Source of the DNA: Corbicula japonica
Taxonomy: Eukaryota; Mollusca; Bivalvia; Venerida; Cyrenidae
Assembly (NCBI GenBank): GCA_038501625.1
Contig: JAZAYU010000052.1
Location: 3,873,955 to 3,937,954 of the forward strand
Length of the DNA: 64,000 nt
Direction of reading: 5' to 3'
Of the stretch, positions 1 through 11,999 are shown in pieces. The stretch's first letter is position 1; every line of letters begins with the position of its first letter. Under the pieces are notes generated by a model. It was not told where the DNA came from, made no database searches, and saw nothing but the letters and a program-made list of their open reading frames with translations. A program made the translations under genes and the position numbers.

Positions 1-539
1 ATTTGTTCCTTTAAAGTCTCAATGCACTTTCATTTTTTGCGTCATTCTTCCAATGCTTCATTCTTAAATTGTTTCATTCGTAATACCATTTTTTGTTTCA
101 GTCTAAATTTCATTTTTGTTTAATTAATTCTTTTAATATTTCATTCTAAAATTTTAGTCATTGTTTCACTCTTTCTTTCAATGTTTCATCATTCCTTTCA
201 GCGTTTCATTTTAAGTTTTTTTTATTCGATCTTACTATCTTACCCTGTTTTAGTATTGATTTCTTTGTTTCTTTCATTGTTTCTTTCAACGTTTAATTCT
301 TAATGTCATTCTTTGTTTCGTTTTTTTATGTTTCTATGTTAATTTCATTCTTTTTTATTTATTTATTTCAATGTTTCGATCTTAACTTTATCGAGTCATT
401 CTTTCGTTTAATGTTTCTGCCGTAATTTTATTCTTTGTTTCATTCTTCCTTTTAATGTTGAAACCTTCATTTTATTCTTCTTATACTATATGTCTTTCTT
501 CATTTACATCTTTCACTCTTTATTTTTTCATTCTTTTTT

Positions 540-2400
540 TTCTTTTCAATGAATGAGTAAACCATTCAATGTTTCGTTCTTAACTTCAGTCTTTGTTTCG
601 GTTATATTTTCAATGATTTATTCTTCAACTCATTCCCTTTCAGTTTTATTTCATTATCTGCTTCATTCAACCATTTACCTTTCAATGCTTCATTCTGAAT
701 TTTATTCTTTTTATCAAAATTTATTTCATTCATTGTTTCATTCTTCCTATGAATGTTTAATCCTTAATTACATTGTTTTATTCTTTATTGAAATGTTTTA
801 TTCTTAGTTTCATTCTCTGTTTCAGTATTAATTTAAATATGTGCTTTATTATTCCTTTTATTGTTTCATTCTCAAGATTATATTTTTAATTCTTCCTTCC
901 AATGTTTCATTTTATGTGATTTCTTTGTTATTCTTTTGTCAATGTTTTATTCTTCCATTTAATGTTTTATTTTAAATTTCACGATTTGTTGCAATCTTGA
1001 TTAGTTTCATTCCCCATTACCATACTTCGTTCAAAATTTCATTCTTTTTTCAGAATTATATTCCCTCATTGTTTCATTCCTCCTGATACTATTTCATTCT
1101 TAATTACATCCGTTGTTTCGTTTATTTTAAATTTCATGATTTGTTGCAACCTTGATTAGTTCTATTCTCATTAAGTCTATTCTTTAATTAAGTCAGAATT
1201 AATATCAATATTTTGTTTAATTCTTTCATTCTTATTTTCTTTCATGGTTTCGTTTTGCCTTTCAATGTTTAATTCTTCCTTTCAATGTTTCATTTTTTTA
1301 TTTTATTATTTGTTTCAGCCTTCATTTCATTATATCTTAAGTCGTAAATTTATTCTCTGTATCATTCCTATATTCATTGTTTGTTTTAGTCTTCATTTCA
1401 ATATTTCAGTTTTAATTTCATTATTTTATTTCAGCCGAAATTTCATTCTTTGTTTCTTTCTCCTGTCAACTGTTCAATTTTTCTTTCTTTTACTCTTTTT
1501 TCATATCTTAATTTCGTTTTTTTCTCTTTTATTTTTCAATGTTTCATACCCTTTTACACTCATTGTACCAGTGTTGAGTGCTGATTTAGTGTTGTTGTTT
1601 CTTTATTTCAATCAACGTTGTATTTCATTCTACGTTTCAGTATTTATTGAATTCTTTGTTTTCGTTCCACTTCATTCTTAACTTCATGTTTTGTTTCAAT
1701 TATCCTTTCAGTATATCATTCTTAGTTACACTTGTTGTTTCGGGCTTGCTTTCATTTATTGCTTTATTCTTCCTTTCAATGTCTTATTAATTCTTTCATT
1801 CTTCCTTTCAATGTGTTATTCTCAACTTTATTCATTTTTTCACGTCTTTTTTGTTTTCTTAAACATTTACGCTTAATTCAAGAAAAGATTCTCCATATTT
1901 CTGCAAAATGCATATTGTACTTTCAACATCTTATATCTTTGTTTCTTTGTGTTAGATGTTTCACAATGAATTCCTTTTCAAAAACTTTTATTTCTTAATA
2001 ATTCATTGCTCAAAACAACGAACTAAAACCAAAGAATAAAGTAAATTCTGCAAATTCTTAAGGAAATCGCAAACTTTTACATTATTCTTTGATATGACTG
2101 TGCACCGCGAAAACAATAACCGCTTAAACCGCAGAATAACGTTTATTCTGCAAATTTTTGCATAATTTGCAAACTTTTACATTATTCTACGACATTACTT
2201 CTTGCTTTCCTTCCTTCCTTCTCTCTTTCTGCCTTTCATCTTTCTTTCTCTCTTCTCTTTCTTATTCTCTGTTTCCCTTCTTTATTTTATTTTCTTTCTT
2301 TCTTTCTTTCATTCTTTCTATTGTCTCACTCTTTTCTTTATTTCTTCTACTCTTTTAACTCATTTTAATTTAAATCTTATTTATTTCTTTATTGCATTCT
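540..2400 (+). repeat. Higher-order duplicated block, copy 1
   Basis: Several landmarks here recur in the same order about 8-9 kb downstream: GAATGAGTAAACCATTCAA (near 550; compare 8553), CATGGTTTCGTTTT (near 1243; compare 9874), the segment containing CAAAATGCATATTGTAC (near 1905; compare 10845), and the GAATAACGT block before the polypyrimidine run (near 2133; compare 11085). Offsets grow from about 8.0 to 8.95 kb, as expected for an old segmental duplication with later insertions. Confidence 0.6.
2200..2350 (+). repeat. (TTTC)n / polypyrimidine microsatellite
   Basis: A nearly pure C/T run of CTTTC and TTTC words follows a conserved AT-rich segment (about 2120-2200) ending in CTACGACATTACTTC. 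The same junction recurs at 8215-8470 and 11080-11230, so it belongs to a larger repeated block. Confidence 0.75.
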
Positions 2401-4119
2401 AAGTTCATTCTAAATTCAATTATTTTTGTTTTTATTTTTCCTTTCAATGTTTCATATTTAAAATCACACTTTGTGCCGGTCCTAATTTATTTTTTGTTTC
2501 ATTAGTCCTTTCAGTGTTTCAGTGAAAATATGTTGTTTCTTTCATTATTCCTTTCCGTGGTTCTTTCACAACTGTATACTTCATTTATTTCTTCCTTTTA
2601 ATGTCTCAATCTCAATTCCATTCTTTGCTTCATTCTTTCAATGCTTCATTCTTAATTGAATGTATTCTTTGTTTAACTCATTCTTTTTTTCTTTTATTGA
2701 TTCATTCTGAAAATCATTTTTGGTTTCAGCCTTAATTTCTTTTTTGTTAATTTAATCTTTTCAATGATTCATTGGTAATTTTAGTCATTGTTTTACTCTT
2801 ATTTCTATGTTCCATCATTCCTTTAAATGTTTCATTATAAGATTTAATTTTTTATTCGATCTTACTGTCAATATTTGATTTTTAATAACATTCTTTTTTG
2901 CAATTTTCATTGTATTGTTTCTTTCGTACTTTCTTTCAAATTTTCATTCTTATTTTCCTTTTTTGCTTTATCAAAGTTTGATTCTTTGTTACATTCTTTA
3001 TTTCAATGTTTCAATTTAAATTTCCTACATTGTTTTAGTCTCGATTCTTTTCTTAATTCCTTGATCCAGTAATTATTTCATCCATTGTTTTATTCTTTCT
3101 TTCAACAATTCATTTTATCTTTCATTTTGTGTCGTTCTTTCTTTTCAATGTTTCATTCTAATTTTTTTATTTTTCAATCTAACTTTCAATGTTTCTTTCT
3201 TAATTCATTGTTTCAATAATAATTTTATATTTTGCTTTATTCGTTCTCTAAATGATTTATTCAAAATTTCATTCTTTGTTTCATTCGTAGCTTGCTTTCA
3301 AAGTTTCAATATTTTGCTCTTATTTTTCCTTATTTGTTTCATTCTTCCTTACAATATATTATTTTATTTTAATTCATACCTTCGTTCTTCAATTTTTTTT
3401 GTTTCTTTCTTGACTGTATTCTTTGTTTCAGCTTGAATTTCATTCTTATTTTTAACCTTATATTTATTTATTTCCAAGTTTTATTACATGTTTATGTTTC
3501 TCATTGTTTCTTTTGTTCTTCTATTTTGTTGTCGTTTGTAACGTTTCATTCTTTATTGTATTCTTTGTTTCATTCCTTTCTTCATTATTTGTTTCATTCT
3601 TCCAGTAAATGTTAAATCCTTAATTTCATTAATAGTTTCAGTAGTAATGTGTCTTATTGTTCTCTTAAGTTTTTCGTTCTTATTTTCATTGTTTCCTTCT
3701 TCCTTTCGAAGATTCATTCTTATTGTTTAATTTTTCTTTCATTTATTGATTCGTTATTTCTTACCATGATTCATTCTTAATTTTTGCTTTGTTTCAGTTT
3801 TCCTTTGATTGTTTTATTTATAATTTTATTTTCTGTGTTCATTTCTATTCAGTGTTTCAGTATGATTTTTGGTCTTTGTTTCATCTTTTACATCATTTTT
3901 TGGTTTAATCTTTATTAAATTAGTTATTTTTAATCTTCCTTTAAATGCTTCAATCTCCATTTCCCTCGTTGTTTCATTATTTCGTTCAATGTTTCATTCT
4001 TTATTTCATTTTTTTCAGAATAAGTATCATTCTTTGATTCATTTCTTTCTTGCAATTTTCAATTCTCGATTTCATTCTTTATTTCATCATTCCTATCAAT
4101 ATTCAATTCATGATTTCTT

Positions 4120-4435
4120 TATAAAAAGGTGAAATATGCATATCAGGAATCGCCACATTCAGAAAAAACAGCCTCCCCACACAGTCAAGAAGAAGAGAGG
4201 GAGAGAGCATGGTGAATAAAATGATCAGTTTCAAAAGAGACACCACGAACAATTAACAAAAATGAGAACCCGAGGGGTTACCGCCTTGGAACGGTCAGTG
4301 GAAAATCAAATTGCCACTTGGGGTTTAAACCAGGTTCTAGGGTGCACCAACCTCACACTTGCCCCAACAGGTTCTCAGATCACAAAACAAATACAAGTTG
4401 TCTTGGTGAAACAACTCCAAGATTCAGTCTTCATT
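4120..4435 (+). repeat. Dispersed repeat (SINE-like), copy 1
   Basis: A non-T-rich island inside the tract. It starts near AAGGTGAAATATGCATATC and contains GAGAGAGCATGG, GGTTACCGCCTTGGAACGG and CACCAACCTCACACTTGCC. The same ordered words occur at 47517-47800 in the same orientation, outside the tract, so this is an inserted interspersed element. The family is not recognised. The short open frames across it are incidental. Confidence 0.7.
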
Positions 4436-4619
4436 TCATTCTTCCTTTTATTCTTCCTTCCATTGTTTTATTGTTAATTTCATTTAATGTTTCATTCTTT
4501 ATTTTAGATTTTGTTTCATCCTTCCTTTCAATGTTTCATTTCTGATTTCATTCAATATTTTATTCTTCTGTTCATTATTTAATTCTCTGTTTCAGTCTTA
4601 ATTTCATTCTTTGTTTCAT

Positions 4620-4860
4620 TCATTATTCAAATGTTTTATTCTTCCTTACAATGTTTTAACCTTAATTATCCTCATTGATTCATTATTTCTTTCCACGTTT
4701 CATTCTAAATTTCCTCTTCCGTTCTTTTTTAACATATTTCATTCTTTATTTTATTCATTCTTGTCTGTTTTCATTTGTTGTTTCATTCTTCCTTTAAATG
4801 TTTCATTCTTAATTTCATTGTTTTCAGACATACAATGTAGTTTCATTCTTTCTTAATTTC
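4620..4860 (+). repeat. T-rich tract sub-repeat, copy 1 of 3
   Basis: The segment around CCTTACAATGTTTTAACC, followed by a conserved stretch up to TTCATTCTTTATTT, recurs with high similarity at 6640-6900 and 11250-11500. Recent copying within the tract is therefore visible above the degenerate background. Confidence 0.6.
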
Positions 4861-7800
4861 ATTGTTTTCAGACACAGTTTCCTTCTTTGTTTCATTCTTT
4901 CTTTCAATACTGAATTTCCTTCTTTATTTGATCTTCCAATTAATATTATATTTGTTATTCCTTTCATTAGTTTCTTCTTTATTTAATTATTTGTTTCATT
5001 CTTTACCTTAGTTTTTGTTCATCCTTCCATTCAATGTTTCATTTTGAAGTCAATTCAGTGTTTTTTTCTTTCGTTCTTAATTGCATTCGTTTCAGTCTTA
5101 AATTCATTCTTTGTTTCATTCTTTATTTAAATGTTTTGTTCGGGTTTTCAGTTTTTATTAATTCACATGTTGTTTAATCTTCATTATGCTCTTTGTTCAT
5201 TCTTCTTTTTGATGTTTCAATCTTAATATTTCTCTTTTGTTTCACTATTCCCTTAAATGTTTTATTTTAATTTCGCTGTTTGTTTTATTCTTCTTTTCAA
5301 TATTTCATACTCAATTTTACGCTTTGTGTCAGTCCTAATAAATTGTGTGTTTCATTTATCTTATCAGTGTTCCCTTCTAAATTTTCTGCTTTCATTCTTT
5401 TTTGTTTCTTTCATTCTTTTATATTTTGTTTCTTTCTTTCAATGTCAGTTTCATTATTCGTTTTTTTTCTTTCAGTCCTTGCTTAATTGTAATTTTTCAT
5501 TCCTTGTTTCCGTCTTCCTTTCATTTTTTCATTCTGAAATTTCTCTTTGTTTTGATCAATTTATCCTTTCGATGGTCAATTTGTAATTCAGTTAACGTTT
5601 TATTCCTTCTTCTAATGGTTATCTTTTCTTTGACTGTTTATTCTTAATTTCATTCTTTGTTTCATTCTTCCTTTCAATAATTCATTCATAATTGCATTCC
5701 TTGTTTCAATCCTCTTTTCTTTGTTTCTTTTTGTTTACCATTCTTTTTTCTAAATTTTCTTCAATGAACCATTCTCAGTTTCATACTTTTTTAGTTTTCT
5801 TTCAATGTTTCTTTCTTAATTTCATTTCTTGTTTCACTCTTCTTATCAATGCTTAATTTTTTATTTTATTCTTCGTTTTATTCCTTAGTTCAATCGTTGT
5901 TTCATTCTTCCTTTCAATGTTTCACGTTTTATTTAATTCTTTGCTTTAGTCTTTATTCATTCTTTGTTTCAAATTTATTTCATTCTTCTTTTCTTTCTCA
6001 ATTTTTTCTTTCATTCTTCAATTGGATGTTTGATTTATAATTTCATTCTGTGTTTAATATTAATATCGTTCTTAATTTCTGTCTCTGTCATTGTTTTAAA
6101 TTTAATACTAGTTACAGTCTTAATTTTTCCTTTGTTTTATCCTAAATTTCGTACTTTGTTTCAGTCTTTATTTCAATCTTTGTTTCATTCTTCATTTGAA
6201 TATTTCATCCTTTGTTTCTTTCTTGTTTTCATTCTTTGTTTTATTTTCATTCCATGTTTCTTTTTTTTATTTCATTTTGTTGCTTCTCTATTTCTTGTTT
6301 TTCTTTATTTTATTTTTTTGTTTCTTTATGTCTACTCTATTCTTGATTTCAGCATAAAACTCATTTTATGGTTTAGTTCTGTCTTTATGTGATGTTTGGT
6401 TTCTGTGTTTTCTGTTTGGTTTTTGTTAATTAGTTAATTGTTTGTTGCGTTCATTCTGAATTTTAATCTAAATTACATTCTTCTTCAATTGTTTAATTCT
6501 TAATTTCCTTTTATGTTTCATTCTTTATTATAGTTTTTGTTTCATCCTTCATTTCGATGTTTCATCCCTCATTTCATTTAATGTTTGATTCTTCCGTTCT
6601 TTATTTCATTCTCTGTTCCAGTCTTAGTTTCATTCTTTGTTTCATTCTTTATTTAAATGTTTCATTCTTCCTTACAATGTTTTAACCTTAATTGTCCTCT
6701 TTGATTCATTATTCCTTTCAATGTTTCATTCTTAATTCTTTGTTCCGTTCATTCTTAACATATTTCATTTGTTATTTCATTCAATCTTGTCTTTTTTTTC
6801 CTTTCTTGTTTCATTCTTCCTTTCAATGTTTCATTATTAATTTCATTGTTTTCAGGCATCATTTCATTCTTTGTTTCATTCTTTGTTTCAATGTTCAATA
6901 CTCAATTTCTCTCTTTATTTCATCTTACTACAAATATAAGTTATTCCTTCTTTATTTGTTTTATTCTTTATATAATTATTAGTTTCATTATTCCTTACAC
7001 TTGTATTCTTCATATCATTCATTCTTATTTTTAGGGTTGTAATTTGTTTCTTTGATTAATTATTTTGTCAGTTGTTCATACTTAATGCTATTCTTTTGTA
7101 TTCATCATTTGAAGAATTATTTTTTTAATTTCGTTATTGGTTTTGCTTATTCGTTAAATAATTCATTCCTTGTTTCATGTTTTGCTTGAGTCTTTCTTTA
7201 AATACTTCATTTTAAATGTCAGGTTTTGTTTCATTCTTAATTTCAATCTTTGTTTCAGGGTTAATTTCATTCTTTGTTTCAGGTTTCCTTTGAATGTTTT
7301 AATTATTTGTTTCAATCTTAATTCCTTTCTTGTTTCAGTATAAATATCATTCTTTCTTTTTCCTTAAAATGTTTAATTCATAATTTCATTCTTTCTTTCA
7401 GTCTTCCTTTCAATTTTTCATGCATATTTCTTTCTCTGTTTTCGCCTTGATTTTATTTTTTGTTTCATTCGAACTTTTAATGTTTCATTCTTAATTTCAT
7501 TACTTGTTTCCTTCTTAATTTAATTTTTTAATTTCATTTTTGAGCTTTCCATGTTTCAGTCTTAATTTTATTGCTTGTTTCGTTCTTAATTTCATTGTTA
7601 ACATTCTCCTACTTTCAGTATCTCCTTCTTAATTTAATTCTTTGCCTCATTCTTTTTTTAATCCCTCATTTTAAAATTTCACTTTTTTATTTATTTCATC
7701 CAATATTTTGTTGCAATTTGCATGCTTTGCTTCATTCTTTTTTAAATGCTTCATTAATAATTATTTCATTGTTAGTTTCATTATTTATTTCAATGTTTCA

Positions 7801-8403
7801 TTCTTAATTTTATTCTTTGTTTCATTCTTTGTTTAATTCTTTCTTTCAATGTTTCAGATCTTACTTCATCTTTTGTTTTATTCTTTGTTAGTTTAATTAT
7901 TCCCTGCAATATTTCTTTCTTAATTTCTTTTTTTGTTCCATCATTCGTTTAAATTTTCAATTCTGATTTCATATATTTTTTCATTCTTAATTTCATTCTT
8001 TGTTCTGTTATTCTTTTCAACATTCTTTTTAATATTTCACTGTTGAGTCCATCTTTTGTTATATTCTTCCTTGCAATGTCTTATTATAAATTTGATTCTT
8101 TGATTTATTTCTCATTTGAATGTTTCATTCTTTATTTTATTATTTTTCAATAGTTCTTTGCTCACAACAACGCGCTTAAACATTATGCACCGCGATAAAA
8201 ATAACCGCTTAAACCGAAGAATAACGTAAATTCTGCAAATTCTTGCAAAACTTGCAAACTTTTACATTATTCTACGACATTATTTCTTGCTTTCCTTCCT
8301 TCCTTTCTCCCTTCCTTCTATCTTTCTTTCTTTCTTTCTTTTTTCTTTCTTTCATCTTTCTTTCTTTCTCTCTTTCTTACACTGTTTCCCTTTTTCATTC
8401 TCT

Positions 8404-8446
8404 CATTCATTCATTCATTCATTCATTCATTCATTCATTCATTCTT
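8404..8446 (+). repeat. (ATTC)n microsatellite
   Basis: A perfect ATTC tetranucleotide run of about ten units passes into (TTTC)n. It probably expanded from the local TTTCATTC word. Confidence 0.9.
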
Positions 8447-8539
8447 TCTTTCTTTCTCTCTTTCTTATGTCTATGTTTAAACCTTCAAATTAAATTCATA
8501 GTTTAGTTTCTTTAGATTAACCTTTAACTCTTTTTTTTC

Positions 8540-11240
8540 ATTCTTTTTTCTTTTCAATGAATTAGTAATCCACTCAACGTTTCGTTCTTAACTTCAGTCT
8601 TTGTTTCGGTTTTCTTTTCAATGATTTATTCCTAAATTCATTCTCTTTCAGTTTTTATTTCATTATCTGCTTCATTCAATTATTCAATGTGTCATTACTC
8701 CTTTAATTGTTTCGTTCGGAATTTTATTCTTTGTTTAAAATTAATTTCATTCATTATTTCATTCTTCCTATGAATGTTTAATTCTTAATTACACACTTTT
8801 TCATTCTTCGTTAAAATGTTTCATTCTTAGTTTCATTCTTTGTTTCAGTATTAATTTCACAATTTGTTTTATTCTTTCTTTCAATGTTTCATTCTTAAGA
8901 TTATATTTTCTTAAATTCTTCCTTTCAATGTTTCATTTTATGTAATTCATTATGTTACTCATTTTGTAATTGTTTTATTCTTCAATTAAATGTTTTATTT
9001 TAAATTTCATAATTTGTTTCATTGCCCATTACCATACTTTGTTCAAACTTTCATTCTTTTTTCATAATTTTTTCCCTCATAGTTTCATCTTAATAATATT
9101 TCATTATATAATAATATCTTCGTTTCAGTATAAATTTCAGCAATTGTTTCTCTATTTCTGTCAATGTTTCTACTTAATTTCAGTTTTCGTTTCATTATTC
9201 CATTCATTGTTTCGTTATGAAATTCATAGTTTGTTTCATTCTTGTTTTCAACGTTTAATTCTTTCATTTATTCTGTTTTCATTCTTCTGTTAAAGGTTTC
9301 ATTCTTCGTTTTAAAGGATTATGCCATTTTTTTCTTTAATTCAGTCATAATGTCATTCTTTGTTCAATTTTTCATTACAATGGCCCATTGCTTATTTCAT
9401 TCTTTGTATTAGGATTAATTTCATTCTTTGTTTCTGTCTTTGTTTCAATATTTCATTTTCTACTTTATTTTTATGTTTCACTCTAAATTTCTTTCTTTGT
9501 TTAATTCTTTCTTTGAAGTTTTCATTCGATATTTCTTTTTTTTTGTTTCATACTTCTTTTAAAAATTTATTATTTATTTAATTCATTTTTTTCATTCTTC
9601 CTTTCAATGTTTCATTTTTAATTTTATTAATTCTTTCATTCTTTTGTTTTATAGTCTGTTTTATTTTTCCTTTGAATGTTTCATTCTTAAATTCATTATA
9701 TTTTTGTAGTCGGAATGAAATTTTTGTTCATTCTTTCCTTCAATGTTTCTAACTGTTTTTTTATTCTTTGTTCCCATCTTTGTTTTCATTTCAATGTTTT
9801 ATTCTTAATTTCATTCTTTGTGTCAGGCTTTATATCATTATTTTGTTTAATTCTTTCATTCTTATTTTTCTTCATGGTTTCGTTTTTCCTTTCAATATTT
9901 CATTCTTCCTTTTAATGATTCATTTTTTATTTTATTATTTGTTTCAGCCTTCATTACATTAACTGTTAAGTCTTATTTTTATTCTCTGTATCATTCCTAT
10001 ATTCATTGTTTGCTTTAGTCTTCATATTTCAGTTTCCATTTCATTATTTTATTTCAGCCGAAATTTCATTCTTTGTTCCCTTTTCCTGTCAACTGGTAAA
10101 TGTTTAATTGTTTTACTCTTTTACCTATCTTAATTTCATTTTTTTCTCATTTACTTTTCAATGTTTCATACCTTTTTCCACTCTATGTTCCAGTGTTGAG
10201 TGTTGATTTACTGGTGATTTTTTTATTTCAATCAATATTTTAACCTTCGTTTCATTCTACGTTTCAGTAGTTGAATTCTTTGCCTTCTTTCCACTTCAAT
10301 GGTTCATTCATAATTTCATGTTTTTCAGCTATCGCTTCATTCTTCCTTTCAACGTCTTATTCATTCTTTCATTCTTCCTTTCAATGTGTTATTCTCAACT
10401 TTATTCATTTTTATTACTTCTATTAGTGACTCATTCTTAACTTAATTGTTTGATTCACTCTCCTTTTCAACGTTTCATTTCTTCTTTTGTTTCATTCTTA
10501 ATTTCATTCTTTGATTCGTTCCTCTTTCCAATGTTTAATTCTTAATTTCATTATTTTTATTATATTCCCTTTCAATGTTTCATTTTTCCTTTCAATGTTT
10601 CATTCTTTATTACATTTGTGTTTCATTTTTAAATTCACACTTTGTTCCAGTGTTTATTTCTTTCAATGTTTCATTCTTTGTTTCAAAGTTTCATTCTCAA
10701 TCCATACATCATTTTTTCTTACATTCGTTTTTTTTTTAATGTTATTCTTAATAAAAGTCTAATTTTAGTTGGTTTTTTTTTGTTTTCTTAAACATTTACT
10801 TTAAAACAGTTCGCTTAATCCAAGAATAGATTCACCATATTTCTGCAAAATGCATATTTTACATTAAACATCTTATATCTTTGTTTCTTCTTTTAGATGT
10901 TTCAAAGTGAATTTCTTTTCAAAAAAGTACTTTTATTTCTTAATAATTGCTCAAAACAACGCGCTTAATCCAAAGAATAAAGTAAGTTCTGCAAATTGAG
11001 GCGGAAATTGCAAACTTTTACATTATTCCTTGACATTACTATGCATCGCGAAAACAAAAACCGCTTTAACCGCAGAATAACGTAAATTCTGCAAATTCTT
11101 TCAAAATTTGCAAACTTTTACATTATTCTACAACATTATTTCTTGCTTTCCTTCCTTCTCACTTTCTTTCATCTTTCTTTCCTCTCTTTCTTACTCTGTT
11201 TCCCTTGTTTATTTTATTTTCTTCCTTTCTCTCTTTCAGT
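8540..11240 (+). repeat. Higher-order duplicated block, copy 2
   Basis: This is the second copy of the block at 540-2400, recognised by the same ordered landmarks. It carries extra T-rich material and ends in a polypyrimidine run at 11140-11230. Confidence 0.55.
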
Positions 11241-11999
11241 CTTAGTCTCATTTTTTGTTTCGTTCTTTATTTAATTGTTTCATTCTTCCTTACAATGTTT
11301 TAACCTTAATTGTCCTCTTTGATTCATTATTCCTTTCAATGTTTTCATTCTTAATTTCATTTTTTCCGTTCCTTCTTCTCATATTTCATTCTTTATTTCA
11401 TTCATTCTTGTCTTTTTTCATTTGTTGTTTCATTCTTCCTTTCAATGTTTCATTATTTGTTTCGCTCTTTGTTTCAATGTTCAATACTCAATTTCTTTCT
11501 TTATTTCATCTTCCGACAAATATTATATATGTTTTTCCTTTCATTTTTTTGTTCTTCATTTAATTATTTGTTTCATTCTTTACTTCATTTTTTTCATCCT
11601 TCCTTTTAATAATTTATTCTTAATTTCATTCTTTGTTTTATTATTCCGTTCTTAATTTCATTTGCGTTTTCAGTCTTAATTTCATTCTTTGTTTTATTCT
11701 TTATTAAAATGCTTTGTTCTTCCTGAATTTTAATCTAAAATTCATTCTTAAATTGCACTCTTATTATCAATCTTATTTTCTTAAATGTTTCTGAATTCTA
11801 TTTCGTTTTTTTTTGTTGTTGAAAGAAGATATCGCCGAAGAACGAAATTAATTATTTTACGTTTTCTTTCTGTAACTTTAACTTTCTTTCTTTATTCATC
11901 AATCTTTTCTTCATTTCTCTCTCTCCCTTTCACTCTCTCTATCTTTCTTTCTATAATTTTCCTAAATTTATTGTTATTTTGAAGTCTACCGTATCCGAG

